DNA of 64,000 bases. Source: Actinomadura opuntiae (GTDB taxonomy: Bacteria; Actinomycetota; Actinomycetes; Streptosporangiales; Streptosporangiaceae). Below the pieces are notes generated by a model. It had not been told where the DNA came from and searched no databases. It worked only from the letters and a program-made list of their open reading frames with translations. The stretch lies in NCBI RefSeq assembly GCF_030283205.1, contig NZ_JASNWF010000025.1, forward strand, positions 1 through 64,000. The letters run 5' to 3'. Of the stretch, positions 15,932-22,533 are shown one piece after another. Within the stretch, counting starts at the first letter, position 1; the number at the start of each line of letters is the position of its first letter. Both the position numbers and the translations under genes were made by a program.

Positions 15932-16846
15932 ATGAGCCAGCACGCGCCCGACGAGACCGCCCGGCTGCTCGGCTCCGGGCTCCTGTCGTTCCCCGTCACC
16001 CACTTCCGCGACGACCTGTCCTTCGACGAGGGCGCCTACCGCGCCAACATCGCCCGGCTCGGGCACGAGGGCGTCGCCGGGCTGTTCGCGGCGGGCGGCA
16101 CCGGGGAGTTCTTCTCGCTCACCCCCGCCGAGGTCGGGCGGGTCGTCCGGGCCGCCGCCGCGGAGACGCCGGACGGCGTCCCGCTGATCGCCCCCGCCGG
16201 GTACGGCACCGCCACCGCGGTCGAGATGGCCCGCGACGCCGAGGCGGCGGGCGCCGACGGCATCCTGCTGTTCCCGCCCTACCTCACCGAGGCGCCGCAG
16301 GACGGGCTCGTCGCGCACGTCCGCGCGGTGTGCGAGGCCACCCGGCTCGGCGTGACGATCTACAGCCGCTCCAACGCCGTCTACCAGGACGACGCCGTCG
16401 CGCGGCTCGCCGAGGCGTGCCCCAACCTCGTCGGGTTCAAGGACGGCGTCGGCGACCTGGAGCTGATGACGCGGATCCGGTCGCGGCTCGGCGACCGCCT
16501 GGTCTACATCGGCGGGCTGCCGACCGCCGAGACGTTCGCGCTGCCCTACCTGGAGATGGGCGTGACGACCTACTCCTCGGCGATCTTCAACTTCGTGCCG
16601 GACTTCGCGCTCGGGTTCTACCGGGCCGTCCGCGCGCGCGACCGGGACGAGGTGCGGCGCCGGCTGGCGGAGTTCGTGCTGCCGTACTGCGAGATCCGCA
16701 ACCGCTCCAAGGGGTACGCGGTCAGCATCGTCAAGGCGGGGATGCGTGCCGCCGGACGTCCCGCCGGGCCCGTCCGGCCGCCGCTGACCGACCTGACCGA
16801 CGCCGAGTTCGCCGAGCTCGCCGCGCTGGTGGAGAAGGTGCTCTGA
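15932..16846 (+). CDS. kdgD: 5-dehydro-4-deoxyglucarate dehydratase
   Basis: DapA/NAL-superfamily (beta/alpha)8 enzyme of 304 aa. It dehydrates and decarboxylates 5-dehydro-4-deoxyglucarate to 2-oxoglutarate semialdehyde (EC 4.2.1.41). Seen: AAGGTGEFFSLT (carboxylate-binding GTGE), TIYSRSNAVY with the active-site tyrosine region, and the Schiff-base lysine in LVGFKDGVGD. The length matches KdgD. Its stop is followed one base later by the GTG of the galactarate/talarate dehydratase gene, so the two form an operon for aldarate use. A semialdehyde dehydrogenase to finish the pathway is not in the window. Confidence 0.92.
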   Translation: MSQHAPDETARLLGSGLLSFPVTHFRDDLSFDEGAYRANIARLGHEGVAGLFAAGGTGEFFSLTPAEVGRVVRAAAAETPDGVPLIAPAGYGTATAVEMARDAEAAGADGILLFPPYLTEAPQDGLVAHVRAVCEATRLGVTIYSRSNAVYQDDAVARLAEACPNLVGFKDGVGDLELMTRIRSRLGDRLVYIGGLPTAETFALPYLEMGVTTYSSAIFNFVPDFALGFYRAVRARDRDEVRRRLAEFVLPYCEIRNRSKGYAVSIVKAGMRAAGRPAGPVRPPLTDLTDAEFAELAALVEKVL

Positions 16847-16847
16847 G

Positions 16848-17996
16848 GTGACCGGCGCCGGGGAGGCGACTCTGGACCGCGTCGCGTGGATCGAGCTGTC
16901 GTCGGTCACGCTGCCGCTCACCGTCCCGGTCAGCGACGCGAAGGTGCTGACCGGGCGGCAGCGCCCGATGACCGAGGTCGTGTTCCTGTTCGCCGAGATC
17001 GGCACCGAGGACGGGCACGAGGGCGTCGGGTTCGGCTACTCCAAGCGGGCCGGCGGGCCGGGCCAGTTCGCGCACGCGGCCGAGATCGCGCCCGCGCTGA
17101 TCGGCGAGGATCCCAGCGACATCGGACGAATCTGGACGAAGCTGGCATGGGCGGGCGCGTCGGTGGGGCGCGGCGGGCTCGCCGTCCAGGCGATCGCCGC
17201 GATCGACATCGCGCTGTGGGACCTGAAGGCCAAGCGCGCGGGGCTGCCGCTGGCCAAGCTGCTCGGCGCGCACCGCGACTCCGTCCGCTGCTACAACACC
17301 TCCGGCGGGTTCCTGCACGCGCCGCTGGAGGAGGTCCTCGACAACGCCTCGGCGGCGCTGGCGTCCGGGATCGGCGGCATCAAGATCAAGGTGGGGCATC
17401 CCGACCGCGCGGAGGACCTGCGCCGGGTCACCGCCGTCCGCGAGCATCTCGGCGACGCGGTGCCGCTGATGGTGGACGCGAACCAGCAGTGGGACCGGAC
17501 GTCCGCGCTGCGGATGGGCCGCGCGCTGGAGGAGTTCGGCCTCACCTGGATCGAGGAGCCGGTGGACGCCCACGACGCCGAGGGCCACGCCGCCCTCGCC
17601 CGCGCGCTGGACACCCCGGTCGCGACCGGCGAGATGCTGACCAGCGTCGCCGAGCACTGCGCGCTGATCGACGCGGGCGCGGCCGACGTCATCCAGCCGG
17701 ACGCGCCGCGCATCGGCGGCATCACCGAGTTCCTGAAGCTCGCCGTCCTGGCGGACCACCGGAACCTGCAGCTCGCGCCGCACTTCGCGATGGAGATCCA
17801 CCTGCATCTCGCGGCGGCGTACCCGGCCGAGCCGTGGGTGGAGCACTTCGACTGGCTGGACCCGCTGTTCAACGAGCGGCTCGCGATCAGCGACGGCAGG
17901 ATGCACGTGCCCGCCCGTCCCGGCCTCGGCTTCACGCTGAGCGAGCAGGCCCGCGCCTGGACGACGCAGCGGACCCGCGTCGGCGCGCGGCCCTGA
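16848..17996 (+). CDS. L-talarate/galactarate dehydratase, enolase superfamily
   Basis: Mandelate-racemase-group enolase superfamily protein of 382 aa. It closely follows the L-talarate/galactarate dehydratase pattern: the RCYNTSGGFLH segment, the acid/base KxK in GGIKIKVG, the metal ligand in VDANQQWD, the second ligand in WIEEP, the third region ATGEM, and the catalytic His in LAPHFAMEIHLHLA. The reaction forms 5-dehydro-4-deoxyglucarate, the substrate of KdgD encoded immediately upstream, so the pathway is self-consistent. GTG 16848 starts one base after the kdgD stop. Exact aldarate preference cannot be fixed from sequence. Confidence 0.88.
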   Translation: MTGAGEATLDRVAWIELSSVTLPLTVPVSDAKVLTGRQRPMTEVVFLFAEIGTEDGHEGVGFGYSKRAGGPGQFAHAAEIAPALIGEDPSDIGRIWTKLAWAGASVGRGGLAVQAIAAIDIALWDLKAKRAGLPLAKLLGAHRDSVRCYNTSGGFLHAPLEEVLDNASAALASGIGGIKIKVGHPDRAEDLRRVTAVREHLGDAVPLMVDANQQWDRTSALRMGRALEEFGLTWIEEPVDAHDAEGHAALARALDTPVATGEMLTSVAEHCALIDAGAADVIQPDAPRIGGITEFLKLAVLADHRNLQLAPHFAMEIHLHLAAAYPAEPWVEHFDWLDPLFNERLAISDGRMHVPARPGLGFTLSEQARAWTTQRTRVGARP

Positions 17997-18006
17997 CGCG
18001 TCACGG

Positions 18007-18078
18007 TTGACCGGGCGGGACTCGAACCCGCGACCCGCTGCTTGTAAGGCAGCCGCTCTTCCGCTGAGCTACCGGTCA
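18007..18078 (-). tRNA. tRNA-Val (anticodon UAC)
   Basis: Cloverleaf drawn by hand. Acceptor TGACCGG/CCGGTCA, U8-A9, D stem GCTC/GAGC, anticodon stem GCTGC/GCAGC with loop CTTACAA (anticodon TAC), five-base variable loop, T stem GCGGG/CCCGC with TTCGAGT, discriminator A. The U1-A72 pair is unusual for valine tRNA. No 3' CCA is encoded (CCG follows). It is the last gene of a seven-tRNA array, 11 bp from the end of the dehydratase gene. Confidence 0.88.
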
Positions 18079-18111
18079 TCGCGCGGAAACGGCCGCACGC
18101 CGTTTCCGGAG

Positions 18112-18186
18112 TCCCCCGGGCTGGATTCGAACCAGCGGTCGCCCGCTTATCATACGGGTGCCCTCACCGGACTGGGCCACCGGGGA
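18112..18186 (-). tRNA. tRNA-Ile (anticodon GAU)
   Basis: Acceptor TCCCCGG pairs with CCGGGGG with a U1.G72 wobble. D stem is GCCC/GGGC, anticodon stem CCCGT/GCGGG with a terminal U.G, loop ATGATAA (anticodon GAT, U33 present), T stem GCTGG/CCAGC with TTCGAAT, discriminator A. CCA is not encoded. The weak first acceptor pair differs from chromosomal isoleucine tRNAs, which usually begin with G-C. Confidence 0.82.
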
Positions 18187-18215
18187 TCGGGCCTTTCGCG
18201 GCAATGAAAGGCCGG

Positions 18216-18287
18216 CTGCTGGAGCAGGATTCGAACCTGCACTTTCGTGGTTCAGAGCCACGCGTCCTTCCGTTAGACCATCCAGCA
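18216..18287 (-). tRNA. tRNA-Gln (anticodon CUG)
   Basis: Acceptor TGCTGGA/TCCAGCA is fully paired. D stem GTCT/GGAC, anticodon stem CGTGG/CCACG, loop CTCTGAA (anticodon CTG), T stem GCAGG/CCTGC with TTCGAAT, discriminator G. U1-A72 and G73 are the normal glutamine identity pattern. CCA is not encoded. Confidence 0.9.
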
Positions 18288-18312
18288 TCGCGGAAACCGC
18301 GTTCCCGCGCCG

Positions 18313-18385
18313 TGCCGCCCGGAGGATTCGAACCTCCATATCCGGGGTAAGAGCCCGGAGTCCTCCCTGATTGAACGAGAGCGGC
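18313..18385 (-). tRNA. tRNA-Lys (anticodon CUU)
   Basis: Acceptor GCCGCTC/GGGCGGC has one U.G pair. D stem is weak (GTTC/GGAC), anticodon stem CCGGG/CCCGG, loop CTCTTAC (anticodon CTT), T stem GGAGG/CCTCC with TTCGAAT, discriminator A. Position 9 is C and position 38 is C. CCA is not encoded. Confidence 0.85.
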
Positions 18386-18427
18386 CCATCATTTGATCAG
18401 TCCGCCGCGAATGGCGGTCGCGCGACG

Positions 18428-18499
18428 TGGCCATCCGAGGAGTCGAACCTCGTCCTCCCGGGCTTCAACCGGGCGCTCGTCCCCACGAGCTCGAAGGCC
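18428..18499 (-). tRNA. tRNA-Phe (anticodon GAA), divergent
   Basis: Acceptor GGCCTTC/GATGGCC has a U5-U68 mismatch. Position 8 is G instead of the near-universal U8. D stem GCTC/GAGC, anticodon stem CCCGG/CCGGG, loop TTGAAGC (anticodon GAA), four-base variable loop, T stem CGAGG/CCTCG with TTCGACT, discriminator A. CCA is not encoded. Only one base separates it from the tRNA-Pro gene. The divergent features suggest relaxed selection or a specialised copy. Confidence 0.8.
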
Positions 18500-18500
18500 G

Positions 18501-18573
18501 TCGGGAAGCACGGACTCGAACCGCGTCTCTCCTGCTCCCAAGGCAGGCGGGGCACCACACCCCCCTCTTCCCG
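18501..18573 (-). tRNA. tRNA-Pro (anticodon UGG)
   Basis: Acceptor CGGGAAG/CTTCCCG is perfectly paired, with the proline-typical C1-G72. Position 8 is A. D stem GGGG/CCCC, anticodon stem CCTGC/GCAGG, loop CTTGGGA (anticodon TGG), T stem CGCGG/CCGTG with one G.U and TTCGAGT, discriminator A. CCA is not encoded. Confidence 0.87.
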
Positions 18574-18608
18574 GTGGTCCGCGCGGGCGGGGACGCCCGG
18601 CGCGGCCG

Positions 18609-18681
18609 TGGATCGGACCGGACTCGAACCGGCAACCTCCCGCTTGCGGGGCGGGTGCTCTCCCAATTGAGCTACTGACCC
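18609..18681 (-). tRNA. tRNA-Ala (anticodon CGC) with C33
   Basis: Acceptor GGGTCAG/CCGATCC retains the G3.U70 alanine identity pair and has an A6-C67 mismatch. U8-A9 are present, D stem GCTC/GAGC, anticodon stem CCCGC/GCGGG, loop CCCGCAA (anticodon CGC), T stem GCCGG/CCGGT with TTCGAGT, discriminator A. Position 33 is C, where U is nearly invariant. CCA is not encoded. It is the promoter-proximal gene of the array. Confidence 0.8.
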
Positions 18682-18701
18682 ATGATGCTGCTCTTCATCT
18701 G

Positions 18702-18730
18702 TCAATTCGCGCATGCGCGCAGCGTCGCAA
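18702..18730 (-). promoter_or_regulatory. Candidate promoter of the tRNA array
   Basis: On the minus strand TTGCGA (18730-18725) is followed after 17 bp by AATTGA (18707-18702), about 20 bp before the 5' end of tRNA-Ala. Spacing and position fit a housekeeping sigma promoter. A TTGACA at 18705-18700 is too close to the tRNA to act as its -35. Confidence 0.45.
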
Positions 18731-18761
18731 GAACGTTCGGCGAATGGGCGGGCAATGCATG

Positions 18762-18792
18762 AAAAAGCCGCCGGGGGATCTCCCCTGGCGGC
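18762..18792 (-). terminator. Rho-independent terminator upstream of the tRNA array
   Basis: On the minus strand a 12-bp stem (GCCGCC-x-GGGGA with its complement, one G.U) is followed directly by TTTTT (18766-18762). It ends the transcript of the 34-aa ORF and separates it from the tRNA promoter. Confidence 0.8.
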
Positions 18793-18815
18793 CTCCGCGG
18801 AGCCTGTTCCAGACC

Positions 18816-18920
18816 CTAGTCGGAGGCGTCCCGGGGGACGACGAAGACGTGCTGCGGTCGAGCGGCGAAGCGCTGCGCCTGCTTGGCAGGCTTGGCAGGC
18901 TTGGCGATGATGGCGGCCAT
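18816..18920 (-). CDS. Small ORF, 34 aa, lysine/proline repeat N-terminus
   Basis: The ORF starts with MAAIIAKPAKPAKQAQ and ends VVPRDASD. ATG 18918-18920 has GAAGGGAG about nine bases upstream. The stop is followed 23 bp later by a clear terminator with a U-tract, so the gene looks like a complete small transcription unit. No family is recognised. The KPAKPAK tract is basic; the C-terminal half alternates basic and hydrophobic residues. It could be a small regulatory or nucleic-acid-binding peptide, or a leader. Confidence 0.6.
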   Translation of the reverse strand: MAAIIAKPAKPAKQAQRFAARPQHVFVVPRDASD

Positions 18921-19008
18921 CTCAGCGGCTCCCTTCCGGCTCGTCCGTTCGGTTCGTTACTCATATGGTGGAGGACGGTGCGCGCATGCGCAATACCTTT
19001 TTCCAGCA

Positions 19009-19045
19009 GATCGCCCCGGATTCCCAATGGGAACCCGGGGCGATC
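19009..19045 (-). terminator. Long hairpin after the 47-aa ORF
   Basis: GATCGCCCCGG...CCGGGGCGATC forms a stem of 17 pairs in 18 positions with a one-base centre, starting 13 bp after the stop of the 47-aa ORF. No U-tract follows on the minus strand, so it may be a terminator of the U-less actinobacterial type or an RNA stabiliser. Confidence 0.55.
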
Positions 19046-19058
19046 CTCGCTATGGGCG

Positions 19059-19202
19059 TCAGGCGGCCCCACGCCGGCGGGTGCGGGCCGGACGGCCGCC
19101 GCGCGAGGGGGTCAGCAGCCGGGCCACCACCCGGAACGGCAGGGTCACGATGTTCACGATGGTGCCGAAGATGGCGCTGAGCGCTGCGCTGATGCGCCGC
19201 AT
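19059..19202 (-). CDS. Small basic amphipathic protein, 47 aa
   Basis: The N-terminal half is hydrophobic/amphipathic (ISAALSAIFGTIVNIVTLPF) and the C-terminal half is very arginine-rich (RVVARLLTPSRGG, ARTRRRGAA). ATG 19200-19202 has AAGGAG eight bases upstream. The ending LPFRVVARL is a pattern I associate with small actinobacterial hypothetical proteins. A membrane- or nucleic-acid-associated peptide is possible. It lies 54 bp downstream of the PrmC-like gene on the same strand and is followed by a long hairpin. Confidence 0.65.
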   Translation of the reverse strand: MRRISAALSAIFGTIVNIVTLPFRVVARLLTPSRGGRPARTRRRGAA

Positions 19203-19256
19203 GGAAGTCACTCCTTCATGTCGTCCTTGCCCTTCTCCATACCCCCACGTGGCGTT

Positions 19257-20063
19257 CTACACAGGACGGACGCCGATGATCACTGTGGCGAAGAGCTCCT
19301 CGGAGCGCGCGACGGTCGCGGTGAGGCCGCCGCGGGCGACCGCGCCGGCGGCGTCGGCGACCTGGGCCTCGCTGGTCTCGAACAGCAGCCGGCCGCCGGG
19401 GGCCAGCCATCGCGGCGCCTCGGCCGTGACGCGCCGCAGCACGTCGAGGCCGTCCGCGCCGCCGTCCAGCGCGACGCGCGGCTCGTGCGCCCGCGCCTCG
19501 GCGGGCAGCAGGCCGACCTCGCCGGTCGGTACGTACGGGACGTTGGCCAGCAGCACGTCGACCCGTCCGCGCAGCTCGGCGGGCAGGGCGTCGAACAGGT
19601 CCCCCTCATGGACGTGCCCGCCGGCGGGCACGACGTTGCGGCGGGCGCACCGCACCGCGGCGGGTTCGACGTCGGCGGCGTGCAGCTCGAACGCGTCCAG
19701 GCCCGTGACGAGCGCGACGCCCAGCGCGCCGGAACCGCAGCACAGGTCGACGACGACCGGGCGGGGCGGCAGGAACCGGGCCGCCTGCTCGACGAGGAAC
19801 TCGGTGCGGCGGCGCGGGACGAAGACGCCGGGGTCGACGGCGATCCGCAGCCCGCGGAAGGCGGCCCAGCCGAGGACGTGTTCGAGCGGGAGCCCGGCGG
19901 CCCGCCGTTCGACCATCGCGGTCGCCTCGTCGGGCGTCCGCGCGGTGGAGAGGATCAGTTCCGCCTCGTCCTCGGCGAAGACGCAGCCCGCGGCCCGGAG
20001 GGCGGGGACGACGGCGTCGAGGGGAAGCGGGAGGGGCGGAGAAGATGACGCGTGACCGGACAT
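19257..20063 (-). CDS. PrmC-related protein N5-glutamine methyltransferase
   Basis: A 268-aa class I methyltransferase of the HemK/PrmC-related family (putative protein N(5)-glutamine methyltransferase). Residues 40-85 are the PrmC-like helical recruitment region ending VPRRRTEFLVEQA. The SAM motif is VVDLCCGSGALGVAL. The catalytic NPPY motif is replaced by NVPYVP, which distinguishes this family from true PrmC. It probably methylates a protein glutamine or a related amide, target unknown. ATG 20061-20063. It leads a minus-strand run containing two small ORFs and the tRNA array, although hairpins between them suggest separate transcripts. Confidence 0.88.
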   Translation of the reverse strand: MSGHASSSPPLPLPLDAVVPALRAAGCVFAEDEAELILSTARTPDEATAMVERRAAGLPLEHVLGWAAFRGLRIAVDPGVFVPRRRTEFLVEQAARFLPPRPVVVDLCCGSGALGVALVTGLDAFELHAADVEPAAVRCARRNVVPAGGHVHEGDLFDALPAELRGRVDVLLANVPYVPTGEVGLLPAEARAHEPRVALDGGADGLDVLRRVTAEAPRWLAPGGRLLFETSEAQVADAAGAVARGGLTATVARSEELFATVIIGVRPV

Positions 20064-20285
20064 GGGCGCCTTTCGGTGTTCCGGTGGGCGCTCCCCGGCC
20101 GCCTATCGCCGGCCGGCGCGGTGCGCGCGAGGCGGGAGCACCCGGACTGAGCTGGCAGGAACGGGACTCACCTCCTCGGTCGGTCCGCTGCGGACGAGGC
20201 AACAGTACCGCAGGCGGTGCAACGTCCCCGGTCGCGCCGGTGTTCAACGGGAATGGCACGCAACGACCGGAAGGGGACCGCGCTC

Positions 20286-20996
20286 ATGGGCGGCTACGCG
20301 GACAGGGTCGCGGAGGGCGACTGGGCGGCGATCGGCGGGGAGGTGGACGCCTACGGCTCCGCGCTCACGCCGCCGCTGCTGACGAAGGAGGAGTGCGCGG
20401 ACATCGCCGATCTCTACGACGACGTCGGCCGGTTCCGCTCGACGATCGACATGGAGCGGTACCGGTTCGGAGCGGGCCAGTACCGGTACTTCGCCGAGCC
20501 GTTCCCGGCCCCCGTCCAGGAGCTGCGGGAGGCGCTGTATCCGCGGCTGCTGCCGATCGCCCGCGACTGGGCCGCCAGGCTGGGACGTCCGGCGCCCTGG
20601 CCGGACACGCTGCCCGAATGGCTCTCGATGTGCCATGACGCGGGCCAGACGAAGCCGACGCCGATCCTGCTGCGCTACGGCCGCGACGACTGGAACGCGC
20701 TGCACCGCGACCTGTACGGCGACCTGGTGTTCCCCCTCCAGGTCGTGATCGGCCTGGACGACCCGGGCGTCGACTACACCGGCGGCGAGTTCCTGATGGT
20801 GGAGCAGCGGGCGCGCGCACAGTCGCGGGGCACCGCGACGCTCCTCCCCCGCGGCCGCGGCCTGGTCTTCACCACGCGGGACCGTCCGGTGCGGACGCGG
20901 CGGGGCTGGTCGGCGTCGCCCGTCCGGCACGGCGTCAGCGTGGTGCGGTCGGGGCACCGCCGGACGCTCGGGCTGGTCTTCCACGACGCCGCCTGA
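20286..20996 (+). CDS. 2-oxoglutarate/Fe(II)-dependent oxygenase
   Basis: A 236-aa protein with the double-stranded beta-helix of 2OG-Fe(II) dioxygenases. The metal HxD is in NALHRDLYGDLVFP, followed by VDYTGGEFLMVEQRARAQS. The distal part VRHGVSVVRSGHRRTLGLVFHDA supplies the second His and the 2OG-binding Arg. N-terminal residues 1-60 are helical and may hold the substrate. This organisation matches the actinobacterial family related to prolyl hydroxylases (often annotated 2OG-Fe(II) oxygenase). ATG 20286 follows AAGGGGACC. The substrate is unknown. Confidence 0.87.
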   Translation: MGGYADRVAEGDWAAIGGEVDAYGSALTPPLLTKEECADIADLYDDVGRFRSTIDMERYRFGAGQYRYFAEPFPAPVQELREALYPRLLPIARDWAARLGRPAPWPDTLPEWLSMCHDAGQTKPTPILLRYGRDDWNALHRDLYGDLVFPLQVVIGLDDPGVDYTGGEFLMVEQRARAQSRGTATLLPRGRGLVFTTRDRPVRTRRGWSASPVRHGVSVVRSGHRRTLGLVFHDAA

Positions 20997-21078
20997 CGGC
21001 ACACCCCCGCCTGACGGTGGTCACGGCACCCGCGTAGGGGCGCGACAATGGAGTGTTGACCAGGACGGGGGTGGGCGC

Positions 21079-21903
21079 GTGCCGGACAAGAGCAGGCTGA
21101 AGGCCGATTGCGGGGCCTGCTTCGGCCTGTGCTGCGTCGCGCTGCCGTTCGCGAAGTCGGCCGATTTCGCGGTCGACAAGGAGGCCGGGCGGCCCTGCCC
21201 CAACCTGCTGGCCGACTTCCGCTGCGGCATCCACACCGAGCTGCGGGAACGCGGTTTCCACGGCTGCACGGTGTTCGACTGCTTCGGCGCCGGCCAGAAG
21301 GTGTCGCAGGAGACCTTCGGCGGACGGGACTGGCGGCGCGCCCCCGGGCTCTCGGCCTCCATGTCCCGCGTGTTCCCGGTGATGCGGCAGTTGCACGAAT
21401 TGCTCTGGTACCTGACGGAGGCGCTGGAGATGCCCGCCGCCGCTGCCGTCCATCCGGACATCCGCCGGGCTCTGGACGAGACGGAGGCGCTGACCCGCGG
21501 CGGCCCCGACGAGGTCGCCGCCGTGGACGTCCCGGCGGCGCGGGAGAAGGTGAACGTCCTGCTGCTGCGCGCCAGCGAACTGGTGCGCGGCACGATCCCG
21601 GGCCGCAAGAGGAACCACCGGGGCGCCGACCTCATCGGGGCGCGGCTGAAGGGTGCGGACCTGCGCGGGGCGAACCTGCGCGGCGCCTACCTGATCGGGG
21701 CGGACCTGCGGAAGGCCGACCTGCGGTCCGCCGACCTGATCGGAGCGGACCTGCGGGGCGCCGAACTGGCGGGCGCCGACCTGACCGGCGCGCTGTTCCT
21801 CACCCAGGCGCAGGCCGACGCGGCGCGGGGCGACGCCGCGACCCGGCTGCCGGCGGCGCTGGCCGCGCCCGCCCACTGGACATCACGCCAGACCGCCCCC
21901 TAA
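21079..21903 (+). CDS. Pentapeptide-repeat protein with cysteine-rich N-terminus
   Basis: A 274-aa protein. Residues 1-75 carry a cysteine-rich segment (DCGACFGLCCVALPF, CPNLLADFRCGIH, CTVFDCFG), suggestive of a metal site. Residues 175-235 are a tandem pentapeptide repeat helix A(D/N)LxG (about eleven units: RGADLIGARLKGADLRGANL and onward). The C-terminal repeats could form a DNA-mimicking beta-helix or a scaffold. I recognise this combination from actinobacterial proteins of unknown function. The GTG start (21079) is preceded by GGGGGTGGG. It is possibly monocistronic. Confidence 0.82.
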   Translation: MPDKSRLKADCGACFGLCCVALPFAKSADFAVDKEAGRPCPNLLADFRCGIHTELRERGFHGCTVFDCFGAGQKVSQETFGGRDWRRAPGLSASMSRVFPVMRQLHELLWYLTEALEMPAAAAVHPDIRRALDETEALTRGGPDEVAAVDVPAAREKVNVLLLRASELVRGTIPGRKRNHRGADLIGARLKGADLRGANLRGAYLIGADLRKADLRSADLIGADLRGAELAGADLTGALFLTQAQADAARGDAATRLPAALAAPAHWTSRQTAP

Positions 21904-21923
21904 CCCACCTGATCTTGTTTAGT

Positions 21924-21950
21924 CCCCCTTTCCGGGGGCATTTCCCCCGG
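21924..21950 (+). promoter_or_regulatory. Mutually exclusive hairpins upstream of 21976
   Basis: Three runs CCCCC (21924-21928), GGGGG (21934-21938) and CCCCC (21944-21948) allow either CCCCC-TTTCC-GGGGG or CCGGGGG-CATTT-CCCCCGG to form, but not both. This is the geometry of an attenuator, or simply a terminator for the pentapeptide gene. Confidence 0.35.
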
Positions 21951-21975
21951 TAGCGCAGGGCATCAGGGGGGCCAC

Positions 21976-22533
21976 GTGGCGCGGGTGAGATGGTGGGGCA
22001 CTGGGCTGGTCGTGCTGGTACTGCTCGTCCTCGGCGGCGGGCTTCCCCTGGTCGACAAGGCACTCGGCAGCGGCGGTTCCGCGCTGGCGGCGGGCACCGT
22101 CGTCGCGGTCGGCACCGAACGGGCCGGCGTCCGCCCGGTGACGTTCACGGTCCCGGCGGCCGGCTGGGCGCTGGAGGCGGCGGACTCCTCGCTGACCAGC
22201 AACGCCGAGCTGTCCAACGACGAGGTCGTGTTCAACCTGAACGCCGTCGTCCCGCTCGGGTCGCTGAACAACACGCGGCTGTGGAAGGGGCTCGGCCGGA
22301 TCGCCTCGATGGGCGGCGCGCAGCTGTCCGGGAGCCCGCAGGCCGTCACCACCGGGCACGGCCTGGCCGGGCTGACCGGCGCGCTCGCCGGGCACGGCAA
22401 GGTCGGCACCGCGAGCGTGTTCGCCAAGGACGACCTCGGCGCGACGGTGACGGCGGCCGGCCCGCCGGACGCCTACCGCCGCCTCGCCGCCCAGGTGCGG
22501 GCGATGGTCGTCAGCGTCGAGATCTCGCCATGA
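21976..22533 (+). CDS. Membrane-anchored extracytoplasmic protein of unknown function
   Basis: A 185-aa protein with a short basic N-terminus (ARVRWW), one hydrophobic helix (about residues 9-25) and an extracytoplasmic domain of about 150 aa rich in Ala, Gly, Thr and Val (PVTFTVPAAGWALEAADSS, VVFNLNAVVPLGSLNNT). No known domain is recognised. The GTG start (21976) follows CAGGGGGG. Its stop overlaps the ATG of the PrsW-family protease by ATGA, which implies coupled expression, so it may be a substrate or regulator of that protease. Confidence 0.75.
   Translation: MARVRWWGTGLVVLVLLVLGGGLPLVDKALGSGGSALAAGTVVAVGTERAGVRPVTFTVPAAGWALEAADSSLTSNAELSNDEVVFNLNAVVPLGSLNNTRLWKGLGRIASMGGAQLSGSPQAVTTGHGLAGLTGALAGHGKVGTASVFAKDDLGATVTAAGPPDAYRRLAAQVRAMVVSVEISP

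Noticed and set aside
17994..18003. TGACGCGTCA palindrome at the end of the dehydratase gene as an attachment site
   Set aside because: It is only 10 bp, includes the stop codon, and no second copy or integrase was found.
18007..18714. Short open frames crossing the tRNA array
   Set aside because: They translate tRNA sequence (typical TGRDSNPRPAA-like strings from the T arm) and are not proteins.
18702..18720. TTGACA (minus strand, 18705-18700) as the -35 box of the tRNA promoter
   Set aside because: Its -10 would fall inside tRNA-Ala; the TTGCGA/AATTGA pair fits the distance better.
18393..20048. 551-codon open frame on the plus strand
   Set aside because: It runs antisense to tRNAs, terminators, the two small ORFs and the PrmC-like gene; no family similarity is visible.
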